DNA of 64,000 bases from F1-120-MAGs238 sp964484185 (GCA_964484185.1 CAZAEQ010000013.1:34948-98947); one strand, 5' to 3'; shown: positions 17,090 through 25,953, numbered from the stretch's first letter. Notes: generated by a model from the sequence alone, not told the origin. A program made the numbers and translations.

Positions 17090-17448
17090 TCAATTCTCCT
17101 GCTTCTCCAACACCAAGGGGTGCGGTTCAGAATCTCACCACGGGTCCTAGAACAATGTGCCACACAGCTTGAGAAATGCCACGGAACTTGTAGAATTGTT
17201 TCAAGAAATAGTAATTTAGATATCCGTTTGGGTATTTCAGAGGCCATTCATCGCAATCGAAGTCGGACCCCGCCGCGTTGGCCTCGCCTCTCAGCTGGCG
17301 CGGGGTTCCAGTTCGCAGCAGGCATCCTGTGCCTATCCCATCCGCATCCCATCTGAGAAAATTCTCTCATATTCCGCGTGATCTCCAAACTGCCTCTGCG
17401 TTCAACCAGTATCGGCATAGTTAGTTGTGCCGAAAATGGAGCTTTCCT
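17090..17448. other. Intergenic region with no supported gene
   Basis: About 360 bases between the start of the sugar-dehydrogenase-like gene and a possible small gene. Open frames here are short and show no recognisable features. The only structures seen are an ACCCCGC/GCGGGGT inverted repeat spanning roughly 17267-17307 and a small GAGAA-AA-TTCTC repeat near 17356. It should contain the minus-strand promoter of the dehydrogenase operon, which I could not place. Confidence 0.5.
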
Positions 17449-17676
17449 ATGTCACGCTCAGTCAACCTGCCAACGAATCTTCAAATCCTCGCATCAGCTC
17501 TCGCCGCCATCCCTGGCTCGAAGGCCATTGGTGTGCGCCAAGGTCAAACCCCATCCAGGTCTGATGCCATGCAGAGCCTCTTCTACACGCTCTCTCTCAT
17601 GACTGCTTCTCAGCGCCAGTTGCCTTCGCGCGGCATCTCGATCAGAACATCAAATCGTCGCAATTCCGCGGCCTGA
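17449..17676 (+). CDS. Small hypothetical protein
   Basis: A possible 75-residue protein starting MSRSVNLPTNLQILASALAA. In favour: a GGAG sequence seven bases before the ATG, and third codon positions that look GC-rich as in the neighbours. It lies 59 bases before the comB-like gene on the same strand. Against: no family recognised and no membrane or signal segment; the sequence is low-complexity in Ser and Arg towards its end. It could be chance. Confidence 0.35.
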   Translation: MSRSVNLPTNLQILASALAAIPGSKAIGVRQGQTPSRSDAMQSLFYTLSLMTASQRQLPSRGISIRTSNRRNSAA

Positions 17677-17735
17677 AAATCCTGCGCAACACACGATGCG
17701 GCCACGAACATCACATTTGACCTCTACTCTCGTTC

Positions 17736-18488
17736 ATGCTTCTCCCGCTTGCTGCATTCGCACTCCCCGAACACGCCTCTCAATCCGTTCTCGCCGGATC
17801 CGCAGTCATAGTCATTGACCTTTTACGCGCCTCAACAACTATTGCGACAGCACTTGCAAATGGTGCCACGGAGATAATCCCAGTCCAGACTCCAGAACAG
17901 GCTTTTTCATTACGCAAATCGTCTGATCTCCTCGGAGGAGAACGCCACGGCATCCGCATCGAGGGGTTCGATCTTGCAAATTCTCCGCTCGAATACACGC
18001 GTGCGCGAATGAGCCTCAGGCGTCTCATCTTTACTACAACCAATGGAACCCGCGCCATCTTTCATGCTCAGGCCGCTGGCGCAGCACTCATCACCATCGG
18101 ATCGCTGGCAAACCTCTCGGCTCTTTCGCAGTTTCTTTCCAACATCGACCTTCCGATCAACATTCTCTGTGCTGGGACAGGCGGCAAAGTCTCCATGGAA
18201 GATTGCCTCGCCGCCGGCGCATTCATTGAGCGACTCACGAGTAACCCGGCGAGTTCTCGTCACACCATCGAGGCCGATGACCAGGCTCTCATCATGCTCA
18301 AACTCTGGCGCAATGAAAGCATCGGGCACGATCGCTTGTTCGAAACCGTTTCCACCAGTGCAGGCGGCCGAAATCTCCTCGCTTTAGGGCTGAAGCTTGA
18401 TATTCGCGAGTGCATCCGAGTCGACTCGCAACCTGTTGTACCGATCTTCAATTCAATGACAAAATCACTCACTGCTCACCAATACTAA
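17736..18488 (+). CDS. comB: 2-phosphosulfolactate phosphatase family protein (ComB)
   Basis: 250 residues matching the ComB family, which removes phosphate from 2-phospho-3-sulfolactate in archaeal coenzyme M synthesis and uses Mg. Family blocks seen in order: VIVIDLLRASTTIATALANG (about residue 27), LGGERHG (70), FDLANSPLEYT (80), TTNGTRA (104) and CAGTGGKVSMEDCLAAGAF (147). The length fits the family (about 220-250). No other coenzyme M gene is nearby. In bacteria the enzyme is widespread but its role is often unclear; sulfolactate formation is one possibility. It is followed by about 200 bases before the L,D-transpeptidase gene. Family confidence is high, physiological role low. Confidence 0.87.
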   Translation: MLLPLAAFALPEHASQSVLAGSAVIVIDLLRASTTIATALANGATEIIPVQTPEQAFSLRKSSDLLGGERHGIRIEGFDLANSPLEYTRARMSLRRLIFTTTNGTRAIFHAQAAGAALITIGSLANLSALSQFLSNIDLPINILCAGTGGKVSMEDCLAAGAFIERLTSNPASSRHTIEADDQALIMLKLWRNESIGHDRLFETVSTSAGGRNLLALGLKLDIRECIRVDSQPVVPIFNSMTKSLTAHQY

Positions 18489-18690
18489 CATACTCCTAAT
18501 TGTAACGCCTGCCTTGAAGCACGACATTTGTGGTTCATCATCTGTCAGTTCATGCTCAATTCCTTCACATTCGCATCCAACCAGCCAAGAATCGCCCAGA
18601 CAATCCGAAAGCTCTTGCCGCCGCGAGGAATGTACGACATGGGAGGTTGTGCACGCGGAGTCAGTTGCCCATTAAGGAAGGATCCGAATT

Positions 18691-19935
18691 ATGGCGCTTC
18701 CATCTCAGACCGATCGTTCAGGTGAATTAGGCCGCAGCGGTGCATCCGCTGGCGGAACAAAGGGCTTCGACCCAGTCGTTGTAGCGCTTGTGGTGCTCGT
18801 TGGCGCGTGCGCTGTTTTCGCTGGCGTTGCTGTGTTCAGAAATAAGACAGCGACAGAGGCATTGCCGCCACTGGAAACTTCGGAAATCAAAACTGACTCC
18901 CCGATCAAAACTCCAGGGGATCAAACGCCCGTTGCAGCAATCACGAACCCCACTACTCCCGCGCAGATCGATTCAAAGCCTTCGAACCCCGAGCCGGCGC
19001 CAGTGATTGTGAAGCAGGGAAATCCTCCGTCAACCAATCCGGCAATTACTCCAGTCACACAGAAGCCCACTCCAGTTGATGTCACAGGTGGCAACACAGT
19101 GGCAGCAAATCCGAACACTGCAGTACCGACTACTCAGCCGCTGCCCGCCACCGCGAGCGCCAGCGATGTCTTGGGAATGATCCAGAATGGCGAGGCCGAA
19201 CTTCTCAAAGGGAACGTTCTCGCCGCGCGCACCATTCTTTCCAAGGCGCTGATCGACTCCCGCTCGACCGCCGCGGATCACGCGATCGTGCGTGAAAAAC
19301 TGACCAAGATCAATGACGACATCATGTTTGGAACCAAGATCATTCCAGGTGATTCGACACTCGAAGAGTACAAAATTGTCCCTGGCGATCGTCTTGCCAC
19401 GCTTCCAAAGAAGCTCCAACTTCCTATTTCCTGGGAGCTCATTGCTCGTATTAACAAACTCTCTAACCCGGGCGCGCTTCGCATTGGCCAGATCTTGCGT
19501 GTCCCGCGCGGCCCGTTTCACGCGATCGTCCACAAGAGCGAATTTAAAGCCGATGTCTTCGCGGGTTCCCCCGATGAGCCCGATCAATGGATTTTCATCC
19601 GGTCGTTCAATGTCGGCCTGGGTGAAAATGATGGCACACCAGTCGGCGACTTCACCGTTCGCAACAAGATGAACGACCCTTCATGGGTGAACCCACGCAC
19701 CGGCGAGCGATTTACCGCCAAAGACCCCAAGAACCCAATCGGCGAACGCTGGGTTGGCCTCGAAGGCGTTGGCCCATCTTCAAGCTACAAGGGCCTTGGC
19801 ATTCACGGCACGATTGAACCCGACTCAATCGGACAAACTAAGAGCATGGGATGCATCCGCCTGGGCGATGAAGACGTGAAATGGGTATATGAGATGTTGA
19901 TCGAAAAAATCAGCGTGGTCCAGATCAAGCAATAA
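18691..19935 (+). CDS. LysM-L,D-transpeptidase (YkuD domain), membrane anchored
   Basis: 414 residues. A short cytoplasmic N-terminus leads into a membrane span (VVVALVVLVGACAVFAGVAV, about residues 28-48). A long Pro/Thr/Asn-rich linker follows to about 150, then a TPR-like helical stretch (GEAELLKGNVLAARTILSKA), a LysM-type unit (YKIVPGDRLATLPKKLQLPI, about 230-270) and a YkuD catalytic domain to the end. The active-site signature is complete: HGTI with the catalytic His and SMGCIRL with the Cys, Arg pair. Such enzymes form 3-3 crosslinks in peptidoglycan or attach proteins to it. The gene is followed directly by a strong terminator. Peptidoglycan in Planctomycetes is known from earlier work, so an active wall role is plausible. 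Confidence 0.9.
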   Translation: MALPSQTDRSGELGRSGASAGGTKGFDPVVVALVVLVGACAVFAGVAVFRNKTATEALPPLETSEIKTDSPIKTPGDQTPVAAITNPTTPAQIDSKPSNPEPAPVIVKQGNPPSTNPAITPVTQKPTPVDVTGGNTVAANPNTAVPTTQPLPATASASDVLGMIQNGEAELLKGNVLAARTILSKALIDSRSTAADHAIVREKLTKINDDIMFGTKIIPGDSTLEEYKIVPGDRLATLPKKLQLPISWELIARINKLSNPGALRIGQILRVPRGPFHAIVHKSEFKADVFAGSPDEPDQWIFIRSFNVGLGENDGTPVGDFTVRNKMNDPSWVNPRTGERFTAKDPKNPIGERWVGLEGVGPSSSYKGLGIHGTIEPDSIGQTKSMGCIRLGDEDVKWVYEMLIEKISVVQIKQ

Positions 19936-19954
19936 GCACACCTGACTCCACCTC

Positions 19955-19981
19955 AAAAGGCCGCATAACCGCGGCCTTTTT
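19955..19981 (+). terminator. Rho-independent terminator, possibly bidirectional
   Basis: AAAAGGCCGC and GCGGCCTTTT form a perfect 10-bp stem around a six-base loop, ending in a T run. It lies 19 bases after the L,D-transpeptidase stop and just before the end of the convergent PilZ gene. The mirrored A/T tracts allow function in both directions. Confidence 0.9.
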
Positions 19982-19986
19982 CATGC

Positions 19987-21102
19987 TCATGCCGCACTCC
20001 ATCTGCCGCCAGAATTCAACTGAACAACCAGCGGAACAGCGATCCCCGACAACTGCTCACGGGTGAGTGGTCCCGCTCGATGTAAATGTGCATGCACATG
20101 TGCGGCGGCAAATGCAAGTTCGTCGAGCCCTGCATCACACGCTGCAACCTCAATTGCCTGACAGATCGTTTCACAGACGCGTATGTCCCCATTGGCAACC
20201 GCTGCCTCAAACTCGGTTCGAAGTTGCTGCATGGTCCGAGTTGAGGGGGTTCCAGTTTCCGCCATTGCGTCTACGCGACTCATATGCAGCAATTCCGCCA
20301 CAAAACGCGTGACGGATTCTTGTGTAAATGGCCGAATCACTACTCCCGCAAGACCGCCGATACTCAATTGAATCATCCGGGCTTCGATACTCGTCAGCGC
20401 AACACCGCCCACTACAACACGCGACTCCTGGCGAATGGCTTTGCTCAGTTCCTTCAGTTGTTCGCGTGGGGCATCGATCAGGACCGCATCGCACCCCAGC
20501 GAAACCTGATGAATTAACGCACTTTCATCCGCCACACTCTTAAGAAGGAGCGGTGCCGATCGAAACCTCTCCCGCATTGCAGTTCTCTCTTCACGCGACT
20601 GGGAAAAGTGAATGAGTACTCCTCGAAGGTTGTTTGCGTCAATTTTTTCAAGCGCGCGTGGTTTGAGCTGAATTGAAGCGGGGACAAATTCTCGGAGATC
20701 AATTGGCCTCGCGAATTCCACTCCAACCTCATGCATCATTCCCGTGCGATGCGCACATCGAACAATCCGCCCGGTCACCACGCGTTTTGCAGGTCCTGGG
20801 ATCGATACCGCGCACAGAGTCCCCGGCTGCAGATATGCGCAGTGCAAGAGGCTCATTCCCTGGCTTGAAATATTCCGGCATGCAAGCACCAGTGATTGAT
20901 CAGGCTGCCCCTTGCGTATCACGACAAGTTCGACCGACTCTTTTCGAAAGGGCCACCGGACAAAACCTCTCCGCCGCGAATCAATCGTCGATTTCAGATC
21001 GAGCACATCAAGAACCTGTTCCAGGCCGCTCGCGGCGAGGCCCAGGCTGTTCACCTTGCTCGAAAATCGAGATGGCCTGGGAGTAGACCCTTCCATTCGC
21101 AT
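19987..21102 (-). CDS. PilZ domain protein with degenerate receiver domain
   Basis: About 371 residues. Near residue 45 is RRGFVRWPF, containing the PilZ RxxxR element, followed by CRNISSQGMSLL, matching [D/N]xSxxG; together these are the c-di-GMP contact motifs. Residues about 160-275 resemble a response-regulator receiver but without its acidic pocket. The first strand reads GVLIHFSQSREE instead of an Asp/Glu pair, and the conserved Lys is Arg (VVIRPF); an Asp in AVLIDAP remains at the phosphoacceptor position. The C-terminal helices look Hpt-like without the phosphorylated His. It is a paralogue of the upstream gene, ten bases away. The ATG at 21102 with GAGAGG ahead is preferred over a longer frame that overlaps the upstream gene. 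Confidence 0.75.
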   Translation of the reverse strand: MRMEGSTPRPSRFSSKVNSLGLAASGLEQVLDVLDLKSTIDSRRRGFVRWPFRKESVELVVIRKGQPDQSLVLACRNISSQGMSLLHCAYLQPGTLCAVSIPGPAKRVVTGRIVRCAHRTGMMHEVGVEFARPIDLREFVPASIQLKPRALEKIDANNLRGVLIHFSQSREERTAMRERFRSAPLLLKSVADESALIHQVSLGCDAVLIDAPREQLKELSKAIRQESRVVVGGVALTSIEARMIQLSIGGLAGVVIRPFTQESVTRFVAELLHMSRVDAMAETGTPSTRTMQQLRTEFEAAVANGDIRVCETICQAIEVAACDAGLDELAFAAAHVHAHLHRAGPLTREQLSGIAVPLVVQLNSGGRWSAA

Positions 21103-21112
21103 ATCCGGCCTC

Positions 21113-22312
21113 TCAGGAAAGTTCAGACTGTTTTTCAAATGCACTCATAAGAGCGGCGAGCTCCAGGATGGCGCCTTCGCAGCTCTCAGACTTTGCAAGT
21201 GCCGTGCCCGCCGCCTCCGCCAGTTTGGCGAGGTTCTCGAGTTCAAGTCGGCTCGCTGTGGCCGCGAGCCTGCTACACACTGCCCGCGCATCTTTGTGTT
21301 TTTTTTCCTGGACAAATTTCACAAGCAACTGTTTGCCCGCGACCAGTTCTTCGGCAAATGCGCTGTCCATCGCCTCGAGCGATTCGGCGTCGAGACCGCC
21401 ATTGGTACGACTCGTCCACCTGGTCGAGAGCAGAAACTCTCCCAGTGCACGATGCAATCGAACCTCGGTCAATGGCTTCAGCAGAAATGCGTTCGCGCCC
21501 ATCTGCCAGAGAATCTCACGCATTGTTCTGGAGCTATCACTTGTCACCACAATGATCGGCGCCGTTGTTCCACCTTCGCGAAGCCGGCGGACGATCTCGG
21601 GCGCATCTGCATCAGGAAGGTGGTAATCGCAGAGAATCACCGCGGTGTCCCGCTTGTTGACTGCCAGGGCTTCACCACAGCTTGCCGCGACTGTCAACGA
21701 CACTTTGGTGGAGCGAAGGAAATGCTTGACCAGCTTGCTGTCCATCGGCGAGTCTTCAATGTAAAGCACGTTGCCGGAAATCTCTTCGGGGCTGATGGTC
21801 TCAAGCGTGTATCGCTCATCAAAAAGGTCAGGGCTGGAAAACTCATGAATGTCAATTGGTTTGTCAAAGCGGATTCCAATATCGTGCAGCACTCCGCCTT
21901 TGAACGTGCATCGCGAAATCGCGCCGCTGATTTCAACAATTCCCCGAGAGATGCTCCGCAGCCGCACACGAATGCGGGTTCCAGGGTGCAGAAAGCTTCG
22001 ATGCAGGATACCGATTCCGCCGCACGAGAGATTTCGAGCCGCAACCCGCACCGACGTCGTTCCGCCGCCGGAACTCAGTACCAGAAGCTCGAGGTGTGCT
22101 TCAGGAAATGGCCATCGAACAAATCCACGCTTAAGTTTCGTGTCTTTGGGCAGGGGAACGTCCAGCTTCTTGACAACCCCCTCGAGCGTTTTTTGATCGA
22201 TGCCCAGCGAGTTCGCCCGCGCAGACGATGGCGCAACTTTGGCGGAAGACGGATTGACATTTGGGCTTGATGCACTCATTGGGGGGGTCCGATTGCGTAA
22301 GAAGTGACTCAT
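21113..22312 (-). CDS. PilZ-response regulator receiver protein
   Basis: Up to 399 residues. A Ser/Ala-rich N-terminus leads to a PilZ domain (KLKRGFVRWPF near 60, AARNLSCGGIGIL near 90). Residues about 184-300 form an apparently intact receiver: VLYIEDSPMDS (acidic pair), VILCDYHLPDAD (phosphoacceptor Asp), VVTSDSS (Thr/Ser) and FLLKPL (Lys). The C-terminal 80 residues look like a four-helix Hpt-type bundle, but the helix expected to carry the His reads CSRLAATASRLEL. It therefore may join c-di-GMP binding with phosphorelay input; no DNA-binding output is seen. It forms a paralogous pair with the downstream gene. An alternative start is the Met at 22279. No histidine kinase is adjacent. Confidence 0.82.
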   Translation of the reverse strand: MSHFLRNRTPPMSASSPNVNPSSAKVAPSSARANSLGIDQKTLEGVVKKLDVPLPKDTKLKRGFVRWPFPEAHLELLVLSSGGGTTSVRVAARNLSCGGIGILHRSFLHPGTRIRVRLRSISRGIVEISGAISRCTFKGGVLHDIGIRFDKPIDIHEFSSPDLFDERYTLETISPEEISGNVLYIEDSPMDSKLVKHFLRSTKVSLTVAASCGEALAVNKRDTAVILCDYHLPDADAPEIVRRLREGGTTAPIIVVTSDSSRTMREILWQMGANAFLLKPLTEVRLHRALGEFLLSTRWTSRTNGGLDAESLEAMDSAFAEELVAGKQLLVKFVQEKKHKDARAVCSRLAATASRLELENLAKLAEAAGTALAKSESCEGAILELAALMSAFEKQSELS

Positions 22313-22501
22313 ACCGTTAATCGGCTTTCACATCCAAAGCCTCCCCTCGCTTTCGGTGATCTGCCCCACTCCGCTTGGCCCAACCGCCGCAGAATGCACA
22401 ATCCGCACATACACACCTGGGACCTGAAAGAGTTATCGCTTATCCTGCCTCCACCCGCCCCCGGTCCTATACTTTCTCAACTTTCAGTATCCTTTGAAAC
22501 T

Positions 22502-23842
22502 ATGAATGCCACACTCTCAGAATCCCCGATTAAACCGCTGATCACACGCGACTCTCGCCTGGATGCCATCCAATCCAAGCTCAACCGCGGCGACCGTCTG
22601 TCCATCGAAGACGGCCGCATTCTCTTCGATACCCAGGACATCTGGTCGGTCCTGGCAATGGCCGACACCGTCCGCCGCCGCTTCCATGGCGATCGCGCGT
22701 ATTACAACATCAACCGCCACCTGAATTACTCCAACATCTGCGCACTCTCATGCAAGTTCTGCGACTTCTATGCTCGCAAAGATGACGCCAAGGCGTACAC
22801 CCGCGATCTCTCGTATATCCAGGATCAAGCCCGAGGGGCAGTTGATAGTGGCGCTACCGAGATGCACATCGTCGGTGGACTTCACCCGTACCTCCCCTTC
22901 TCCTACTACACCGACATGCTGCGAGGAATTAAGGAGGTTGCGCCCAACCTGCACCTGAAAGCATTTACGGCAGTAGAGCTTGTGCACCTCGCCAAAATCT
23001 CAAAGGTGTACAAGGGAGCGACTGGCAGCGATGACAACGCAATCACCGCGCGGCGCGAGGCGATCAGATACATCTTGTCTGAACTTCAGGCCGCTGGTCT
23101 GGGCTCCCTGCCGGGCGGCGGAGCTGAAGTCTTTGATGACCGTGTGCATGATGAGGCGTTCAAAGGCAAGATCCGGTCTGATGTGTGGCTGACAGTTCAC
23201 GATGTCGCGCATGAGCTTGGCATGAATTCAAATGCCACGATGCTGTATGGACATATCGAGACACGCGATGATCGGCTGGTTCACCTAGACATGCTTCGCA
23301 AGGCGCAGGATACATCGCTCACGCGTCTGGGATATCAACCGAATGAAATTGGCGAAGTCACGCTGACCGCTCCGGGTACACCGCTTCCATTGGAAATGGC
23401 CGCCAAACGTGCAGCCAAGGGTCTGCCGGCGGCGGGGTATTTCCAGACACTTATTCCGCTCCCGTTCTTTCCCGATGGCTCGGAACTTGAAAAGCTTGCT
23501 GGACCTTCGGGGCTGGAGAACTACCGCACGCTTGCGGTGGCCCGCCTCATGCTTGACAACTTCCCGCATCTCAAGGCATTCTGGATTATGCAGACATTGC
23601 CGATGGCGCAGGTCATGCTTCAGTCTGGCGCAGATGACATTGATGGGACGGTTGTCTGGTACGACATCACCCACGTCGGGGGCGCGAGCACGCACCAGGA
23701 AGTCAATGTTGGAACGCTTCAGAAGGCGATCCGCGAGGCAGGGTTCAAGCCGGTTGAGCGCGACACGCTGTACCGGCCCGTGATTCGCGATGGCAAAAAT
23801 TGGTCCATCGCTGGCGCAGCCAACGTACACTCGCAGGCTTGA
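22502..23842 (+). CDS. mqnE: Aminofutalosine synthase
   Basis: A radical SAM enzyme that makes aminofutalosine from the enolpyruvyl product of MqnA in the futalosine route to menaquinone. About 446 residues from the chosen ATG. The iron-sulfur motif CALSCKFCDF (C-x3-C-x2-C) is near residue 83, preceded by NINRHLNYSNI. Later blocks LPGGGAEVFDDRVHD, GMNSNATMLYGHIE and THVGGASTHQEVNVGT are characteristic of MqnE. The longer frame beginning at 22304 lacks family sequence at its start and overlaps the divergent gene, so it was trimmed. The downstream MFS gene starts within the last codons. The methyltransferase for the final menaquinone step is about 8 kb away in the same window. Confidence 0.92.
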   Translation: MNATLSESPIKPLITRDSRLDAIQSKLNRGDRLSIEDGRILFDTQDIWSVLAMADTVRRRFHGDRAYYNINRHLNYSNICALSCKFCDFYARKDDAKAYTRDLSYIQDQARGAVDSGATEMHIVGGLHPYLPFSYYTDMLRGIKEVAPNLHLKAFTAVELVHLAKISKVYKGATGSDDNAITARREAIRYILSELQAAGLGSLPGGGAEVFDDRVHDEAFKGKIRSDVWLTVHDVAHELGMNSNATMLYGHIETRDDRLVHLDMLRKAQDTSLTRLGYQPNEIGEVTLTAPGTPLPLEMAAKRAAKGLPAAGYFQTLIPLPFFPDGSELEKLAGPSGLENYRTLAVARLMLDNFPHLKAFWIMQTLPMAQVMLQSGADDIDGTVVWYDITHVGGASTHQEVNVGTLQKAIREAGFKPVERDTLYRPVIRDGKNWSIAGAANVHSQA

Positions 23843-25071
23843 GCACGCACGATCCATACGCCGCACTTCGACTGTCAAACTTCCGCTGGTATTCCAGCGG
23901 TTTTTTTCTGTCCACGCTCGGGCATCAGATGCTCGCCGCCGCGATCGCGTGGGAGATCTACGAGCGGACCGGGTCGGAACTTCACCTGGGCTATGTTGGT
24001 CTTGCACGTGCACTTCCGGTTCTGATTCTCTCCCTTCTAGGCGGGCATGTTGCCGACAATTTCAATCGGCGATCAATCCTTACATTCACGCAGCTGGCAT
24101 TCGCGGTCATTATGGCGGCACTCGCGATCTGGTCGCGCGAGGTTGGCCCACTATGGATCGGGTATGTACTTCTCGCACTTCTGGGGTGTACGCGAGCGTT
24201 CAATGGTCCAGCGCGCGGGTCGTTCATGCCGCTGATCATTCCACAAGAAACGTTTCATAATGCAGTGACATGGAGCACTGGACTTTTCTATGTCAGTGGC
24301 GTGCTCGGACCCATTCTCGCCGGGTTGCTGTACGCAATGAGGCATACCGCATGGGAAACGTACACTATCTCCGCGCTCTTCATGTTGTTCTTTTGCCTGA
24401 CTACGACGCGGGTGAATCCACTTGTGGAGCAGGCGCCGGCGAGTTCGGCTAAGTTCTCGCCAGGGACTCTCTTTGGTGGAATGTCATTTGTCTATCGCGA
24501 TAAGCCGGTGTTTGGCGCGCTGGCGATTGACTGCATTGGGGTATTCCTGGGTGGCGCAGTCGCGCTGTTGCCGGTGTATGCCAAAGACATTCTGCATGTA
24601 GAGTCGACTGGCTACGGGTTGCTGAAGTCAGCGATATTTATGGGCTCGGTTGTCAGCGCGATTGTGCTGGCACATCGGCCGCCATTTAAGAATGCCGGGC
24701 GCACGTTCCTGATTGCGGTCGTGCTTTGGGCGCTTGCCGTGATTGGCTTTGGGTATTCGACCAATGCCTACTTTGCGTTCTTCTTCCTTTTCGTGCAGGG
24801 TGCAGTGGACAACATTTCGGTGGTCATCCGCCATGTGCTGGTGCAGATGCGGACACCGGATTCGCTTCGGGGTCGGGTGTCGGCGGTGAACTCGATGTTC
24901 ATTGATATCTCGAACGAATTGGGTGCGTTTGAATCTGGGCTGGTAGCGAACTGGTTTACGCCGCTGATTTCGGTTGTTTCTGGCGGCATCGGGACGCTGA
25001 TTGTGGTTGGAATTGTCGCGGTTACGAACAAACCCCTGCGGGAATTAAAGACGATTTTGCCACCAAAGTAG
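23839..25071 (+). CDS. MFS transporter (EntS-like exporter family)
   Basis: Integral membrane protein, about 410 residues, with roughly 10-12 hydrophobic segments. It opens with ALRLSNFRWYSSGFFLSTLG and the family motif LGGHVADNFNRRSIL between segments 2 and 3, as in EntS-type siderophore and drug exporters. A second half begins around SFVYRDKPVFGALAIDCIGV. TTG at 23839 overlaps the mqnE stop codon and gives a natural N-terminus, but TTG at 23800 cannot be excluded. The overlap implies co-transcription with mqnE, yet there is no obvious functional tie with menaquinone. No siderophore genes are nearby, and the substrate is unknown. Confidence 0.85.
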   Translation: MSTHDPYAALRLSNFRWYSSGFFLSTLGHQMLAAAIAWEIYERTGSELHLGYVGLARALPVLILSLLGGHVADNFNRRSILTFTQLAFAVIMAALAIWSREVGPLWIGYVLLALLGCTRAFNGPARGSFMPLIIPQETFHNAVTWSTGLFYVSGVLGPILAGLLYAMRHTAWETYTISALFMLFFCLTTTRVNPLVEQAPASSAKFSPGTLFGGMSFVYRDKPVFGALAIDCIGVFLGGAVALLPVYAKDILHVESTGYGLLKSAIFMGSVVSAIVLAHRPPFKNAGRTFLIAVVLWALAVIGFGYSTNAYFAFFFLFVQGAVDNISVVIRHVLVQMRTPDSLRGRVSAVNSMFIDISNELGAFESGLVANWFTPLISVVSGGIGTLIVVGIVAVTNKPLRELKTILPPK

Positions 25072-25168
25072 CGATTTTCGGGGCAAACGGTGTGATTGGG
25101 TGGCAGGTTTGAGGACGTGTGGCATATTTGAGTTCACGTACATCTATCTATTTTTTCGTGGAGTTGTT

Positions 25169-25747
25169 ATGCGCGTTTTGAAGTCGATGGTTGCCGGATG
25201 TGTTGCCCTTGTTGCTGGATCTGCGATTGCTCAGCCCATATTGACTGCTTCGATCGCGGTTGACAACGTGTTCAATGCCTATATCAGTCAGGATCAGAAT
25301 ACCCAGGGAACACTGTTCCTGAGCGGCTTTAACTGGCAGCAGACATACAGCGGATCTGTCGCGCTTGAGACCGGCGGCACCTACTACATCCACATCGAAG
25401 CTGTTGACCAGGGCCCACCGGCGATGTTCATTGGCCAGTTCAGCCTCAGCAATACTGATGCTTCTTTTATTAACGGAACGCAAGGACTGCTTACGAACGT
25501 TGCGGACTGGCAGTGCAATACCACTGGCTGGGCTTCGGCGTTTGGCGCTCCTACCGATGTTGGGGGAAACGCTGGTGGCGCCACGTGGGGAACGCGGCCA
25601 GACATCAGCTTGGACGCTCGCTATCTGTGGAACGCTGCAGGCAGTTCGACGACCTATTTCACCACCAGCATTCGCGTGATTCCGGCGCCCGGCGCGGGAC
25701 TTGCGATGATTGGCGGGCTTGTGATTGCGGGCCGTCGGCGGCGGTAA
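25169..25747 (+). CDS. Small secreted PEP-CTERM-like protein
   Basis: 192 residues from the ATG at 25169, which has GGAG seven bases upstream. A signal peptide (MRVLKSMVAGCVALVAGSAI, cleavage after AQ) is followed by a beta-rich domain with GGTYYIHIEAVDQGPPAMFI, resembling sheets found in PEP-CTERM proteins of Planctomycetes. The tail is VIPAPGAGLAMIGGLVIAG plus five basic residues. This is the sorting signal pattern with PAP in place of PEP. A rho-independent terminator follows. Function is not known; likely an extracellular or matrix protein. Confidence 0.82.
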   Translation: MRVLKSMVAGCVALVAGSAIAQPILTASIAVDNVFNAYISQDQNTQGTLFLSGFNWQQTYSGSVALETGGTYYIHIEAVDQGPPAMFIGQFSLSNTDASFINGTQGLLTNVADWQCNTTGWASAFGAPTDVGGNAGGATWGTRPDISLDARYLWNAAGSSTTYFTTSIRVIPAPGAGLAMIGGLVIAGRRRR

Positions 25748-25784
25748 ACAAGGTTGATATTTGGTTTTCAAAGACATTTTTGAG

Positions 25785-25811
25785 AAACGGCTGCCTCGGC
25801 GGCCGTTTTTC
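25785..25811 (+). terminator. Rho-independent terminator
   Basis: AAACGGC and GCCGTTT pair, with TGC/GCG extending the stem, followed by TTTTTC. It sits 38 bases after the stop of the small PEP-CTERM-like gene. Confidence 0.85.
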
Positions 25812-25822
25812 TTTTGACGTTC

Positions 25823-25953
25823 GAAGAAGCTGCACTCCTTCAGAGTGCGATCCCAATGCCTTCTTCCTGGGGTCGCGGCCGAGGCGGCCTTGACCCCAGG
25901 CTAAATAATTTCAGGCTTTCAGCCTGAACAGACGAAGCCGTCTGTTGAAATTA
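25823..25953. repeat. Cluster of nested hairpins overlapping the mutS stop codon
   Basis: Four inverted repeats lie in 131 bases. GAAGAAG at 25823 pairs with CTTCTTC at 25860 and encloses a GCACTC/GAGTGC hairpin. CCTGGGGTC (25866) pairs with GACCCCAGG (25892). TAATTTCA (25906) pairs with TGAAATTA (25946) and encloses two small hairpins, CAGGCT/AGCCTG and CAGACG/CGTCTG, giving a three-way junction. The last arm includes the mutS stop codon. It may act as a terminator for mutS and could be a repetitive extragenic element; no T run is present on the mutS strand. Confidence 0.6.

Noticed and set aside
18528..18730. Two short + strand frames of 65-66 codons before the L,D-transpeptidase gene
   Set aside because: They overlap each other and the transpeptidase start, and have no recognisable features.
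20912..22270. A long open frame (452 codons) on the + strand
   Set aside because: It lies opposite the two PilZ/receiver genes, whose translations carry clear domain motifs. The + strand product has low-complexity Arg/Cys-rich sequence typical of antisense frames.
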